Shown here piece after piece: positions 38,505 through 47,821 of a stretch of 64,000 bases of DNA. Position numbers and translations under genes: made by a program. The notes under the pieces were generated by a model that worked only from the letters and a program-made list of their open reading frames with translations, was not told the DNA's origin and made no database searches. The DNA is taken from positions 2,604,001 to 2,668,000 of the forward strand of contig OY970367.1 of NCBI GenBank assembly GCA_963718635.1, read 5' to 3'. This DNA comes from JAIOQJ01 sp963718635 (GTDB taxonomy: Bacteria; Planctomycetota; Planctomycetia; Gemmatales; Gemmataceae). Within the stretch, counting starts at the first letter, position 1. Each line of letters starts with the position of its first letter.

Positions 38505-38804
38505 GAGCAACCACGTGCCAACCGCCAATCAGCCGAAGGTTATACCACTGCCCGCAGCCCAATCGTCTGCCAAAAGCGTTTCACCATCGCGCCGTCCTTC
38601 GGTCAAAGGCGTGAACAAACAGCCGCTTTCGTCCCACGAAGCTATCGGGGCGGAACTGGCGACGTTGTCGATAATCCCGGCCTCTGGCTCGACAGCCCGA
38701 ACCGAATTTTTGGCGGGCGTACCCCGGGTGAACTAATCGGCACAGACGATGAAAAATTGTTGCGAGAGTGGATCGGATCTGTCAAGCATGGAATGTTTTC
38801 ATGA
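38505..38804 (+). pseudogene. Xre/MbcA/ParS-type antitoxin remnant
   Basis: The frame is open for 99 codons after a TAG at 38502 but has no ATG start. Its last 40 residues, LWLDSPNRIFGGRTPGELIG and then DDEKLLREWIGSVKHGMFS, are a good toxin-binding domain of the Xre/MbcA/ParS antitoxins that pair with RES toxins. The N-terminal HTH half is not recognisable in this or other frames. The stop overlaps the ATG of the RES-like gene by four bases, the usual arrangement. It is either decayed or frameshifted near its 5' end. Confidence 0.65.
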
Positions 38805-39180
38805 ATTTCAGCATCTGCCCAAGCTTGCCGCACGCGCCATTGGCAGGCACGTGGTTTCGTGCCATTCAACCGCAGCACTGGCAGACTTCACTTCAAACGC
38901 AACATACGGCAATCATTCCTGGAAGATTCAACGCTGGCAATCAGGCCGCTCCTGGTTTCGAGATTCTCTATCTTGCCGAAAACCCTGTCCGCATTCTGCG
39001 AATGGCATCAACTTCGGGTCCCCCCTGCGTCAGCAATCGCTACAAGTGCCTCGTACTGCTCCGGCGTCAATAAACTTCGCAAAGCTTCCTTATCGCTGGC
39101 ATCCAAAGGGCGGGCTGGCGGCAAATCATGAAAGCATTCCGTATCGTCGGGAGGTGCGTTGGCTGTCGGCATCTGTCATT
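38801..39180 (+). pseudogene. RES-domain toxin remnant
   Basis: Starts MNFSICPSLPHAPLAGTWFR and continues IIPGRFNAGNQAAPGFEILY, then LAENPV, matching the RES toxin core with the conserved Arg-Phe-Asn and LYLAE segments. After residue 70 the similarity jumps to other frames (AFCEWHQ, then FGSPLRQQSLQVPRTAPASI) and is lost before the C-terminal third of the family. RES toxins degrade NAD+. At least two indels plus a truncation are needed, so this copy is probably inactive. It follows its antitoxin remnant and runs towards the vapBC pair on the other strand. Confidence 0.65.
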
Positions 39181-39188
39181 CTCTGCAT

Positions 39189-39587
39189 TTACGGCTTCAA
39201 CCAGTCGTCCAAACGCAGGCCGGGGATATTCTGGAAATCAGCGGTGTTGTTCGTTACGAGTGTTAAGTCATGAACCAGTGCAACCGCACAAATCATGAGG
39301 TCCGCAGTTGGTATCGAGATCCCTTGCCAGAGCAAAAGGCCACGCACTCGGCCGAATTGTTCGGCACAATCATGGTCAAAATCCAGCACTTGAACATCGT
39401 TCAACAAGTCTGCAATTTTATGAAGCAACGGTGCAGGATTAATGACGTGGTATGCCCCGGAATACAACTCGCCGAGAACCACCGTGGGCACAAAAAGTCC
39501 ACCTCCATATTGGATAAATCTATGAGACAGCCCAGCCGGACGTCGAAAATGAGCCGAGCAAATGTTGGTGTCTAAGAGATGGCTCAT
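39189..39587 (-). CDS. vapC: PIN-domain toxin VapC
   Basis: A 132-residue PIN-domain ribonuclease. Acidic residues of the active site are seen in HLLDTNICSA (Asp6), VVLGELYSG (Glu), TADLMICAVALVHDLTLVTN (Asp) and NTADFQNIPGL (Asp). Length and order match VapC toxins, which cut tRNA or rRNA. Its start overlaps the antitoxin stop by four bases, so the pair is translationally coupled. The gene converges with the RES remnant. Confidence 0.92.
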   Translation of the reverse strand: MSHLLDTNICSAHFRRPAGLSHRFIQYGGGLFVPTVVLGELYSGAYHVINPAPLLHKIADLLNDVQVLDFDHDCAEQFGRVRGLLLWQGISIPTADLMICAVALVHDLTLVTNNTADFQNIPGLRLDDWLKP

Positions 39588-39826
39588 GTGTTCTCTGATT
39601 GTGGCCGCCGCTCTAATTTACGATTATTTTGAATCTGCTCCATAATGGCATCCATCTCCGGATAGTCCGCCCAGCCGCCAGCGGATCGCAATATGCCATC
39701 GCCCCATTTCTGAGCGTGTTCAACCAGCTTCAGTTGAACCTGGACTTCTTGCCCCTCAGCCGCGCCTATGTCTTCCTCAAACTCGATGGTTTTACCGTGG
39801 ACCTTGCCGAACAGTGTTTTGGTCAT
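39584..39826 (-). CDS. vapB: Antitoxin partner of VapC (VapB-like)
   Basis: An 80-residue acidic protein beginning MTKTLFGKVHGKTIEFEEDI, with a strand-rich N-terminus of the swapped-hairpin (AbrB-like/DUF2281) style and a helical C-terminal part (WADYPEMDAIMEQIQNNRKL) that would embrace the toxin. It precedes vapC with a four-base overlap. It should neutralise VapC and autorepress the operon. The exact antitoxin subfamily is uncertain. Confidence 0.85.
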   Translation of the reverse strand: MTKTLFGKVHGKTIEFEEDIGAAEGQEVQVQLKLVEHAQKWGDGILRSAGGWADYPEMDAIMEQIQNNRKLERRPQSENT

Positions 39827-39905
39827 GGTTAATCCTCCAAACTATAACACCGCAGTTTTGCCTCGCGCGACTCTCCGCGAAGCGCTTCGAGTCGCGGCTA
39901 AACTA

Positions 39906-41825
39906 TCACCTTGCAGGGGCCCAGAGTTCCTCGGCGGTGTCGCGTTTGCCGAGCGCATCGCGGGCGGCTTGGCAGAGGCCCTGGATGTCGAGTCCCAGGT
40001 CGGCCATGAGTTCCGAGCGATCTGCATGTTCGATGAAGCGGTCGGGGATGCCGAGGCGGGTGATGCAGCGCGTGTCGAGTCCTGCCGCATTGGCGGCTTC
40101 CAGCACGGCACTGCCGAAGCCGCCTTCGAGCGTGCCTTCTTCGACGGTGATGACAAAGGGCAGTTGTTCGACCGCTCGCAGAATGGTCTCCTTGTCGAGC
40201 GGCTTGGCAAAGCGGGCGTTGATGACGCCGACGTTCAGTCCTTCATCGCGAAGGATTTTGGCCGCGTGCATTGCAGCGGGTAGCAGCGTGCCGAAGACGA
40301 CAAAGGCGCCGTCTTCGCCCCAGTCGATCACTTCCGCTCGGCCTTGTTCAATTGGCGCGAAGTCGCGCTCGATCTTTTCCAAATTCGCCTTCGGATAGCG
40401 GATCGAAGTCGGTCCATCCTGCGCCAAAGCAAAGTCGAGCATCGGCGCTACATCGTATTCGTCGCCGGGGGCCATCACGGTCATGTTCGGGAAGAGCCGC
40501 ATGTAGGGAATGTCAAAGACGCCATGATGCGTCGGGCCATCCGGGCCCGTCAGGCCTGCTCGATCGAGCGTGAATACGACCGGCAGGTTTTGCAGGGCCA
40601 CTTCTTGAAAGATCTGATCGAACGAGCGTTGCAGGAACGTCGAGTAGATATCAACGATCGGCCTCATGCCGGCTTTGGCTTGGCCGGCGGCGAAGGCTAC
40701 TGCATGCGATTCGCAGATGCCGACATCGAAGAAGCGATCGGGATAGGCATCGCGGATGGCTTCCAATTTGTTTCCCTGGCACATGGCGGCAGTCAAAATG
40801 GTTGTCTTCGGATTTTCCTTGAGCACCTGTTGAATCGCGGCGCTCATGACATCGGTGTAGGCTTTGGCGCCGCCGCGCTTCAGTTCGATGCCGTTGCGTT
40901 CCGGCCCGATCTTGGTGAAGATCGGCGGCGTGTGATAGCCGACCGGGTCAGCACTCGCTTGCGGCACACCGTGGCCTTTTTCGGTGAAGACATGCAGCAG
41001 GATGGGCCCTTTTTGCTCCTTCAAGTCGTGCAGCGTTTTGCGGAGCGTTGGCAGATCGTGGCCATCGATCGGGCCGAAGTAACGGAAGCCCATCTCTTCG
41101 AACAACATGCCGTCTTTGAAGCATGCTTTGAGTCCATCGCGAATCTGTTCGAGCGCGGAGTGAGCCATCTCGCCGAGCACTGGAATCTTGGAGAGCAAGT
41201 AGTTGATGCTCTTCTTCGAGCCGCGATAGAACGAAGTCATCCGGCATTGGTCAAAGTAATTCGCCAGGCCCCCCGTTCGCGGGCAGATCGACATCTTGTT
41301 GTCATTCAAGATCACCAGAACGTTCTGATTCAAACCGGCGATGTTGTTCAACGCTTCAAAGACCACACCTGAAACAAAGGCGCCATCACCCACCACGGCG
41401 ACGGCATGGCGCTCCGGGCCGCCGAGCAGATCGTCGGCGGATTTGAGGCCCGAGACTGTTGATATGCTCGAGCCGGCATGACCGGTCATGAAGAGGTCGT
41501 AAGGGCTTTCGTGCGGGTTCGGGTAGCCCATCAGGCCGCCCTTGGTGCGGATCGTGTCGAACTGTTCGAAACGGCCGGTAATTAGTTTGTGCGGATAAAT
41601 CTGATGGCCGGTATCCCAGATCAATCGATCGCGCGAGAAGTCATAGGTCAGGTGCAGCGCCAAGCAAAGCTCGACCACGCCAAGATTGCTGGCGAAATGG
41701 GCAGGGCGAATGCTGAGCACGCGAACCAGCTCGTTGCGGATTTCTTGCGACAGCTGGCCTAGCTCCGCCTCGCTCAGATCGTGCAAGTCGGCTGGCGATT
41801 CAATCCGTGATAGCAGTTCGTTCAT
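39906..41825 (-). CDS. dxs: 1-deoxy-D-xylulose-5-phosphate synthase
   Basis: A 639-residue thiamine-diphosphate enzyme of the non-mevalonate isoprenoid pathway, condensing pyruvate and glyceraldehyde 3-phosphate. Visible motifs: SNLGVVELCLALH, DTGHQIYPHKLITGR, the ThDP site VVGDGAFVSGVVFEALNN ... NDNKMSI, the pyrimidine-site TFLQRSFDQIFQEVALQ, RAGLTGPDGPTHHGVFD and the C-terminal transketolase domain. Length matches the family. The next gene upstream on the same strand is the prenyl diphosphate synthase, 27 bases away, giving a short isoprenoid operon that also carries xseB and xseA further upstream, an arrangement found in many bacteria. Confidence 0.97.
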   Translation of the reverse strand: MNELLSRIESPADLHDLSEAELGQLSQEIRNELVRVLSIRPAHFASNLGVVELCLALHLTYDFSRDRLIWDTGHQIYPHKLITGRFEQFDTIRTKGGLMGYPNPHESPYDLFMTGHAGSSISTVSGLKSADDLLGGPERHAVAVVGDGAFVSGVVFEALNNIAGLNQNVLVILNDNKMSICPRTGGLANYFDQCRMTSFYRGSKKSINYLLSKIPVLGEMAHSALEQIRDGLKACFKDGMLFEEMGFRYFGPIDGHDLPTLRKTLHDLKEQKGPILLHVFTEKGHGVPQASADPVGYHTPPIFTKIGPERNGIELKRGGAKAYTDVMSAAIQQVLKENPKTTILTAAMCQGNKLEAIRDAYPDRFFDVGICESHAVAFAAGQAKAGMRPIVDIYSTFLQRSFDQIFQEVALQNLPVVFTLDRAGLTGPDGPTHHGVFDIPYMRLFPNMTVMAPGDEYDVAPMLDFALAQDGPTSIRYPKANLEKIERDFAPIEQGRAEVIDWGEDGAFVVFGTLLPAAMHAAKILRDEGLNVGVINARFAKPLDKETILRAVEQLPFVITVEEGTLEGGFGSAVLEAANAAGLDTRCITRLGIPDRFIEHADRSELMADLGLDIQGLCQAARDALGKRDTAEELWAPAR

Positions 41826-41852
41826 GACAATTCCCTCGTAAGCCGCACGCGG

Positions 41853-42772
41853 CTATCGGTCTCGATCCATCACATAGCGGGCAAGCGCTGCCAGCGGGTC
41901 GCTTGCCGAACCAAGGCCTTCCAAGGCCTCGATCGCTTCCCGACACAACCGCTCAACACGCTGGCGGCTTTCGGCAATCCCGAGCAATCCGGGATAAGTG
42001 AGCTTCCCCGAGCAGCATCTTTCGAGACTCGTTTGCCCGTGTTTTCGCTGCTGCCTTCGACATCCAAGAGATCATCGCTGATCTGGAAGGCCAAGCCAAA
42101 CGCCCGGCCGAAGACATCGAAGCGGCGTTGCAAGTCGGGATCAGGTCCGCCGTTTCGTTCGCCTTGAGCCGCGTATAGGCCCAATCTCAGGGACGAGCGA
42201 AACAAAGCCCCGGTCTTACGCCGATGGATCGATTCCAGATCGTCTAGCGTCGTGGGCCGTTGCCCATTGCTTATTTTACCCTCGGCGGCCAGGTCGAGCG
42301 CTTGTCCACCGACCATTCCAGCAGCGCCCGCGCCCCGTGCCAACTCTGCACAACTAACCGCTGCCGTGGCAGGGGGATAACTTTCTGCCAGCACCTGAAA
42401 GGCGAGCGTTAAGAGGGCATCGCCGGCCAGAATCGCCAAGGCTTCGCCGAACTTCTTATGGCAGGTTGGCAACCCGCGGCGCAAGTCGTCATCGTCCATT
42501 GCCGGCAAGTCATCGTGGATCAAGGAATACGTATGGACCATCTCCAAGGCACAAGCGGCGGGCAACGCTTCGTCGTCTCCGCCGTCGGCGGCCTCGCAGG
42601 CCATCAATACCATGATGGGCCTCAGCCGCTTCCCTGGGGCCATCAGGCTATAGGCTAAGGCTTCGCGCACCGAAGCGGGTGAATCGCCACATGCTTCCGT
42701 CAACAAACGCTTCAAACTAGCGTCAATCAGCGTCTGCCGCGCTTTCAGACCGCCTTGGAAATCACTGGACAC
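41853..42772 (-). CDS. ispA: Polyprenyl (farnesyl/geranylgeranyl) diphosphate synthase, one frameshift
   Basis: Makes C15 or C20 prenyl diphosphates. The first Asp-rich motif is in LIHDDLPAMDDDD with RRGLPTCHKKFGEALAILAG following; the second is FQISDDLLDVEG. LMAPGKRLRPIMVLMACEA supplies the substrate-binding basic residues. A frameshift near 42005, after KRVSKDAARG, puts the proper C-terminus (LTYPGLLGIAESRQRVERLC ... ALARYVMDRDR) in another frame that stops at 41853. Corrected length is about 305 residues. The call between farnesyl and geranylgeranyl product specificity cannot be made by eye. Confidence 0.92.
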
Positions 42773-43009
42773 AGACGTCCCTCAGAGTCGCCTTCGTACG
42801 CTGACTCTCTTCACTTCGGCCTAAACATGAATCCAACATGACTCAACTTTACACCGCAAAGCTATTTTGCTCAAGTCCAAGTTTTTGACAGGCACAAGCC
42901 CAATTCGCCAAAGTTTGCAACGTAAACTTTAATGCCTATTTCCTATCTTTTTGCCATCCATTTTTTTGTCGGTATGCCTTCTCTATTTCGCTATGCCCTG
43001 CCGCCTCGA

Positions 43010-43318
43010 TTAATACATCGAATCGTCATTCCCCCTTGGCTTCGCCTTCGGCACGGCCTTCTTCGTTTCTAAGGTCGCTGTGTGTTCGAAAACTTCGAAC
43101 ACCGGCTTGCCATCGCCATCGACGCCGGCCAGTTTCAGGATGCGCTGTTCTGCACTTCGCAGCTGGTCGTAACAGCCCTTCAGGAGAGTTACGCCGCGCT
43201 CGTATTGAGCGAGGCTCTCTTCCAGAGTGGTCGAACCATCTTCGAGGTTGCGGAGGATGCGTTCGAGTTCGCTCAAGGCTTTTTCGAACGCCAGGGAATC
43301 GGACGGTGAAGGGGTCAT
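43010..43318 (-). CDS. xseB: Exodeoxyribonuclease VII small subunit
   Basis: About 102 residues. The diagnostic helix pair is LAFEKALSELERILRNLEDG, then STTLEESLAQYERGVTLLK and AEQRILKL. The ATG at 43318 (MTPSPSDSLAFEKAL) has a gggga site upstream and is preferred; an alternative ATG at 43345 is in frame. A C-terminal Lys/Pro-rich tail extends beyond the usual end. It works with XseA to degrade single-stranded DNA to oligonucleotides and lies just downstream of xseA, upstream of ispA. Confidence 0.92.
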   Translation of the reverse strand: MTPSPSDSLAFEKALSELERILRNLEDGSTTLEESLAQYERGVTLLKGCYDQLRSAEQRILKLAGVDGDGKPVFEVFEHTATLETKKAVPKAKPRGNDDSMY

Positions 43319-43368
43319 CAAGCGGTCCCCGCTCAGGATCATCATCCCTGACAGCTCATTTACTCACG

Positions 43369-44601
43369 TCAACCGGGGCGAAGCTCTTCGACACGGCTGA
43401 CGATTTCTCCGCCCGCCAATCGGGTAATCAGGCGGTCGCCAACCTGAAGCGTGGCCGGATCGCGCACCAGTTCTTCGGATTTTTCCCTGCGGGTAAGACT
43501 ATAACCGCGCTGGAGCACGTTCAAGGGGCTAAGCGTCTGCAATCGGTCGGCCAGAGCCGTTGTTGCCTTTTGGGCACGCTCGACTTTGTGCCGAATCGAG
43601 CGCTGCAGCCGCTTGGAAAGTTCGTCGAGACGCTCTTCCCGTTCGCGTATCCGCGACAAAGGTCGGCGAAAGGCCGCACGCGAAGCCAGCGCCAAAAGCG
43701 TCTGCCTTGCCAGGCTGAAGCGATGCTGCACGCGCATCTTCCATACGGTTGCGCAGACCGCGCAACGCCTGAACCACTTCGGCCTGATGCGGGACAACCT
43801 TGTTAGCGGCATCTGTCGGCGTCAGTGCGTGCAGGTCGGCCACGTGATCGCAGATGCAGACATCAATTTCATGGCCAATGGCGCTGATAACCGGAATGCG
43901 CGAATCAAAAACGGCGTCGGCAATGACCTCCGCATTGAACTCCCATAGATCCTCGGCACTGCCGCCGCCTCGGCCGACGATCATTGCATCGACCACGACG
44001 ACGCCTGCGTGATGCAGTTGATTAAGCTGCCGAATCGCGGTCGCAATATCTTGGGCAGCGCCATCGCCTTGGACGCGGACAGGGCAGACAACGACCTCGG
44101 CCAAAGGCCAGCGTGTCAGCAGCACTTGCAGCATATCGCGCACGGCAGCGCCGCTGATGCTGGTGACGATCGCCACACGTTTGCAAAAAGCAGGCAGCTT
44201 CTTTTTGCGGCCATGCTCGAAGTAACCCTTCGCCGTCAGTTTTTCGCGAAGCTGCTGATGGGCCAGTTCGCGCGCCGATCCCTTGCGGCTCAAGCCGATC
44301 CGCTTCGAGCTGATACTTGCCATGCGGCGGATAGACGCCCAAGCTGCCGCGCAGCGAATACCTTCATGCCATCGCGCAGTTCGAACTTCAACTGCGGCAC
44401 GGCGCTTGCGCCAGAGCACCGAAGGAAGCTGCACGCGGCATCCTTGAGCGTGAAATAGATATGGCCTGCACCATACTTCTTCACGCCGGACACTTCGCCC
44501 GTCACCCAGACGGAAGAGAACTGGTTTTCGAGATCGTCTTTGATCGCCAGCGTCAGTTCGCTGACGGTCATGGGCCGAGCCGGTGAAAAAAGATCGTTCA
44601 T
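43369..44601 (-). CDS. xseA: Exodeoxyribonuclease VII large subunit, at least three frameshifts
   Basis: The full protein can be read across alternating frames. The N-terminal OB-fold is MTVSELTLAIKDDLENQF and VWVTGEVSGVKKYGAGHIYF, then FELRDGMKVFAARQLG. Another frame has VYPPHGKYQLEADRLEPQGI, the next RELAHQQLREKLTAKGYFEH and the catalytic domain KRVAIVTSISGAAVRDMLQV, VVDAMIVGRGGGSAEDLWEF and IPVISAIGHEIDVCICDHVA. The last frame has ADRLQTLSPLNVLQRGYSLT. Indels lie around 44350-44430, 44280-44310 and 43740-43770. All conserved parts are present, so errors are more likely than decay. The start overlaps the stop of the glycosyltransferase gene that follows in reverse order by four bases. Confidence 0.88.
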
Positions 44602-46036
44602 GGAATACGCACCAGGATGAGGGCAGCGCCTTGTTGATCGTGCAGTTGCGCAGTTATTTCGCCCTGAAGATTCGGGAGCTCGGCCTCGATCAATAGCGCA
44701 TATATTGGGCGGGCCGACGGCAAACTATTGTCGAGAAAGCACCTGGCAGGCCGATTGTAGTAAAAGAGGATGCCTTCATCTTTCACTCGGCCCAGATAAA
44801 GCGTCTGACCAACGGGAACCAGTTGCGCTAACGTCGCGGCCGTTTCGCGAACGTGGCGGTTGGCCGTCCGCGGCGGCAACACAACCTCAACATATATTAT
44901 TTTTACAGCGACCCATATGAGTAGGAGACCGATGAAAACAGTTCTTTGCCAGCGAGAGACTTTGAGCACCGGAACGTATCTAAACAACACTAAGATCCCA
45001 AGTGCGCTGATAGCGGGACAGATCGGCAGACTGTAGCGCACATGATGTTGGGCAGGCAGGCTCCAGAATAAGAGATTGGGCCAAATCCAACAGTGAAGCA
45101 TCTGCACTAAACGCTGGCTTTCTTCGCTGCCGGAGGCAACAAAAGACGCTCGGCAGGCATAGAGGGCGAGCAACGACCAAGGTAGATTTGCCGCCAACAC
45201 TTCAAAGGGATAGGCAAGAGATTCCAACACCGGGTACGTCCGACCCGCATGGGCGGGATTGAAGCGCTGCGCCGCCTCGCCCATGAAGGCATCACGCAGC
45301 GCGGGCCAGCCGACCGCTTCACTAACGAGATATGCCCATGAGAGACAGATGGCAACGAATAGGCCGAGCGCTGCGAGGTGACGCCAAGATAATAACAATG
45401 CCAATTTTCGCCGCCAGGCGAGCAACGGCAGCACCGTCAAATAGAAGAAGGCCGGCGCCGTCCACTTGGTAAGAAATCCCGCTGCCACACAAAGGAGGGC
45501 CAGCAGCCACCAACCAAGCGCTTCCTTGCCGCGGACGGGATGAGACTCTTCCAGTTCCAGCGCTCGCCAAAACGCGAGCAGCGAGGCAGAGACCCACATC
45601 ACCAGCAGCATATCAATCTCGGCACTTGGCACCCGATCGAGCCAAAGAAATGACATGGGAATCAGCATCGCACCCGCCAATGCTCGCTGCCGGCCAACCA
45701 CTCTTTGAAAAGCGTTAAAGAAAAGAAACACCACGACCGTCGCAGAGACAACCGAGGGAATGCGAGCGCTGGCGGTAGTGACATCTCCCCAAGGCCAACT
45801 CGCTGCGGCGATCGCGACATACATCCCTGGCGGCTTGGTGAGAAACGGTTCCCCGTAAAGCGTCGGTACGAGCCAGGAGCCGTGCAAGCTTCCCGGCCTA
45901 TGATCGCGCGCAACGCCTCCGTCCGATGCAGCGTGCCGACGTTGATCCCGTAGGTTAAAAGGAAGAGGCACCAGACGAAAAGAATAGCCGGGGCGCTCGC
46001 GATAAATCGAAGAGGTTGTTGGCGTAACAGGGACAT
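44598..46036 (-). CDS. GT-C family glycosyltransferase (ArnT/PMT-like), one frameshift
   Basis: About 480 residues and about ten or more membrane helices. The N-terminal part (MSLLRQQPLRFIASAPAILF ... VGTLHRTEALRAIIG) carries an acidic residue in the first periplasmic loop, as GT-C enzymes need for catalysis. After a frameshift near 45890 the frame continues SWLVPTLYGEPFLTKPPGMY, the ArnT-like loop motif with Lys-Pro-Pro. SFLWLDRVPSAEIDMLLVMW and FLTKWTAPAFFYLTVLPL follow. It probably transfers a sugar from a polyprenyl-phosphate donor to an envelope acceptor; the neighbouring prenyl synthesis genes fit but do not prove this. The start is uncertain (46036 or 46093). Confidence 0.82.
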
Positions 46037-46207
46037 GGATTGGTCATTTCGATTCGCGGGAAAGCGGCTATTGTCGCTAAGAGCGTGTTTCATGCAAGCT
46101 CAGTTCGACAGTAGATTATGCAGTTCCTATAACCAAAACAGAGCCGAGAACGAACGAACTTGAATGAATAGAAATGCTCCTCTAAGATCAGCTATCAGGT
46201 TTACGCA

Positions 46208-46513
46208 ATGCCGCCTATTGACCCAATTGGTTTCCCACCCATTTCGTCCGCTGGTTCGTTGCAGGGAACACCGGTCACTGTGGTCTTATCGCCGCATGCA
46301 CGAGCTCGCATGACTTTACGCAATATCAGCCTTCAAGAAGTACTCGATTGTCTACGAAGCCCCGATCAGATAAATTTGCCCGTCAATGCACCCGACCGCA
46401 GGCGCTTCCGACGTAGTTTCCAAGGTTCTGCCCGTTCTTTTATTGATGTCGTTTTCAAACGCAATCGACAAGCAACGGTGATAAGAGTTATCACCGTATT
46501 CAAAGTTCCATAG
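46208..46513 (+). CDS. DUF4258-type protein, toxin candidate
   Basis: A 101-residue protein whose core, LSPHARARMTLRNISLQEVL, DCLRSPDQI and FIDVVFKRNRQATVIRVITV, matches the DUF4258 pattern (His-Ala-Arg at the start of the helix, final strands with ATVI.VITV). DUF4258 proteins are considered RelE-like toxin candidates. A short Pro-rich N-terminus may not be part of the domain. It is followed 20 bases later by a DUF2283-type gene, its usual partner. Confidence 0.75.
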   Translation: MPPIDPIGFPPISSAGSLQGTPVTVVLSPHARARMTLRNISLQEVLDCLRSPDQINLPVNAPDRRRFRRSFQGSARSFIDVVFKRNRQATVIRVITVFKVP

Positions 46514-46533
46514 TTGATGGAGAGGAGAGCAAC

Positions 46534-46812
46534 ATGACCGACTTCGACCTGCGATTGGAAATTTCGGGCGATCCCGAATCCGGTGATTACCTTGCCGCTT
46601 ACCTGAGCTTGCGCCGAGGGGACTCGGTACGAACGGAGGAGTTCATTGAAGGTCAAGTGTTTGCCGATTACGATGCCGATGACCGCCTTTTGGGCGTCGA
46701 GTTCCTGGATTTTTGCGACATGGACAGTTTGCAAGGCTTGTTGAAAGATCAGCCTGCCGTTGTGAAACAATTTTTGAATTATGCATTACCAAGACAATTA
46801 GCTCATGTATGA
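46534..46812 (+). CDS. DUF2283-type protein, antitoxin candidate
   Basis: A 92-residue acidic protein with the DUF2283 pattern: SGDYLAAYLSLRRGDSVRTE, then FADYDADDRLLGVEFLDF, followed by a helical tail with LQGLLKDQ. A ggagagga-type ribosome-binding site (gatggagaggag at 46516-46527) precedes the ATG. Paired with the upstream DUF4258 gene, it likely forms a type II toxin-antitoxin module; direct activity is not established for this pair. Confidence 0.75.
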   Translation: MTDFDLRLEISGDPESGDYLAAYLSLRRGDSVRTEEFIEGQVFADYDADDRLLGVEFLDFCDMDSLQGLLKDQPAVVKQFLNYALPRQLAHV

Positions 46813-46867
46813 TCTCTATTGCTTTAGTTATTTATCAAGCCTCTGCATCTCGTAAAGCATAGATCCC

Positions 46868-47710
46868 ATGCCTCCCCGCATCATCTCGTTCATCATCGTT
46901 GCGGCCTGGTTAAGCGCCATCTCATGGCTTGGCTACCGCGAATGGTGGCCTTACTGGCGGGCTGATTCGCCGCCGCCTTTTACGGTTGAACTCGCTGACG
47001 AGGCGACGCCCTTGATTGCCCACTGGAGCATCTGGCGCGGCGAGCGCAAGATCGGCATGGCCCAAACGCGCATGTCTGTGCAGCGCGACGACACGGTGCT
47101 GCTTCACAGCACGATCGACAACCTCGACCTGACCATCGTTAAAGTCCCTCGGCTTGCAACTGTGCAAAGAGTCACCCGCGAAGGACAACTCCTCTCGATC
47201 ACCTCGACTTTGCAGTTGCTTCTGACGCTTGATCGAACTTACGAAATCAAAGCAGGCCTCGAAGGAACGGTGCGTGACGGCAATCTTTACGCTCATAGCC
47301 GGGTGGAATCGCCCGACTTCGGCAAAGCGGAGCAGGATCTCGATCCCATTACGCTTGCATCCGGGAGTATGCTTAACCCGATGCAGCCGGTGGCGCATAT
47401 CAAGGTTTATCCCGGTCAACATTGGACTATTACAAATGTTGATCCCTTGGCCGAGGTGTTCAATGCATCGCTGAAGCAATTCAAATTAGGCAGCAAGCTC
47501 CTCGCGTCGCCGCCGCGCAAATTGATCGCGGAAGTTAGCGATAAGCCTCAACCGCTGATGTTTCACGATATTTCCATACCTTGCCATCTGGTGAGCTATC
47601 GCTCGGACGATCTCACCGGCAGGACATGGGTCCAAGAGTCTAACGGCAAAGTCTTAAGGCAAGAAGTAAAAGCTCGCGGTGAGACCCTCATCCTCCAACG
47701 TGAAGATTGA
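46868..47710 (+). CDS. Membrane-anchored hypothetical protein upstream of an ABC exporter
   Basis: A 280-residue protein with an N-terminal signal anchor (IISFIIVAAWLSAISWLGY) and a periplasmic-looking beta-rich body: WSIWRGERKIGMAQTRMSVQ, LLLTLDRTYEIKAGLEG and WVQESNGKVLRQEVKARGE at the end. The pattern looks like a lipoprotein-localisation-like beta-sandwich but I do not recognise the family. It is on the same strand as, and 111 bases before, the ABC ATPase gene, which suggests an accessory role to that transporter. Confidence 0.65.
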   Translation: MPPRIISFIIVAAWLSAISWLGYREWWPYWRADSPPPFTVELADEATPLIAHWSIWRGERKIGMAQTRMSVQRDDTVLLHSTIDNLDLTIVKVPRLATVQRVTREGQLLSITSTLQLLLTLDRTYEIKAGLEGTVRDGNLYAHSRVESPDFGKAEQDLDPITLASGSMLNPMQPVAHIKVYPGQHWTITNVDPLAEVFNASLKQFKLGSKLLASPPRKLIAEVSDKPQPLMFHDISIPCHLVSYRSDDLTGRTWVQESNGKVLRQEVKARGETLILQRED

Positions 47711-47821
47711 TAAGTCCGCGTTATGTATGGTGGGCGAAGGCTTTGCGTAGCCCGCCTTATCTAACTGGTGGGTTGCGCAAAGCCGTCATCCACCCTACAA
47801 TTACAGGCAACTAAAACCCCC

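Noticed and set aside
40344..41372. Long open frame antisense to dxs (342 codons)
   Set aside because: It lies wholly within the strongly conserved dxs gene on the other strand and has no recognisable domain; it is a shadow of codon bias.
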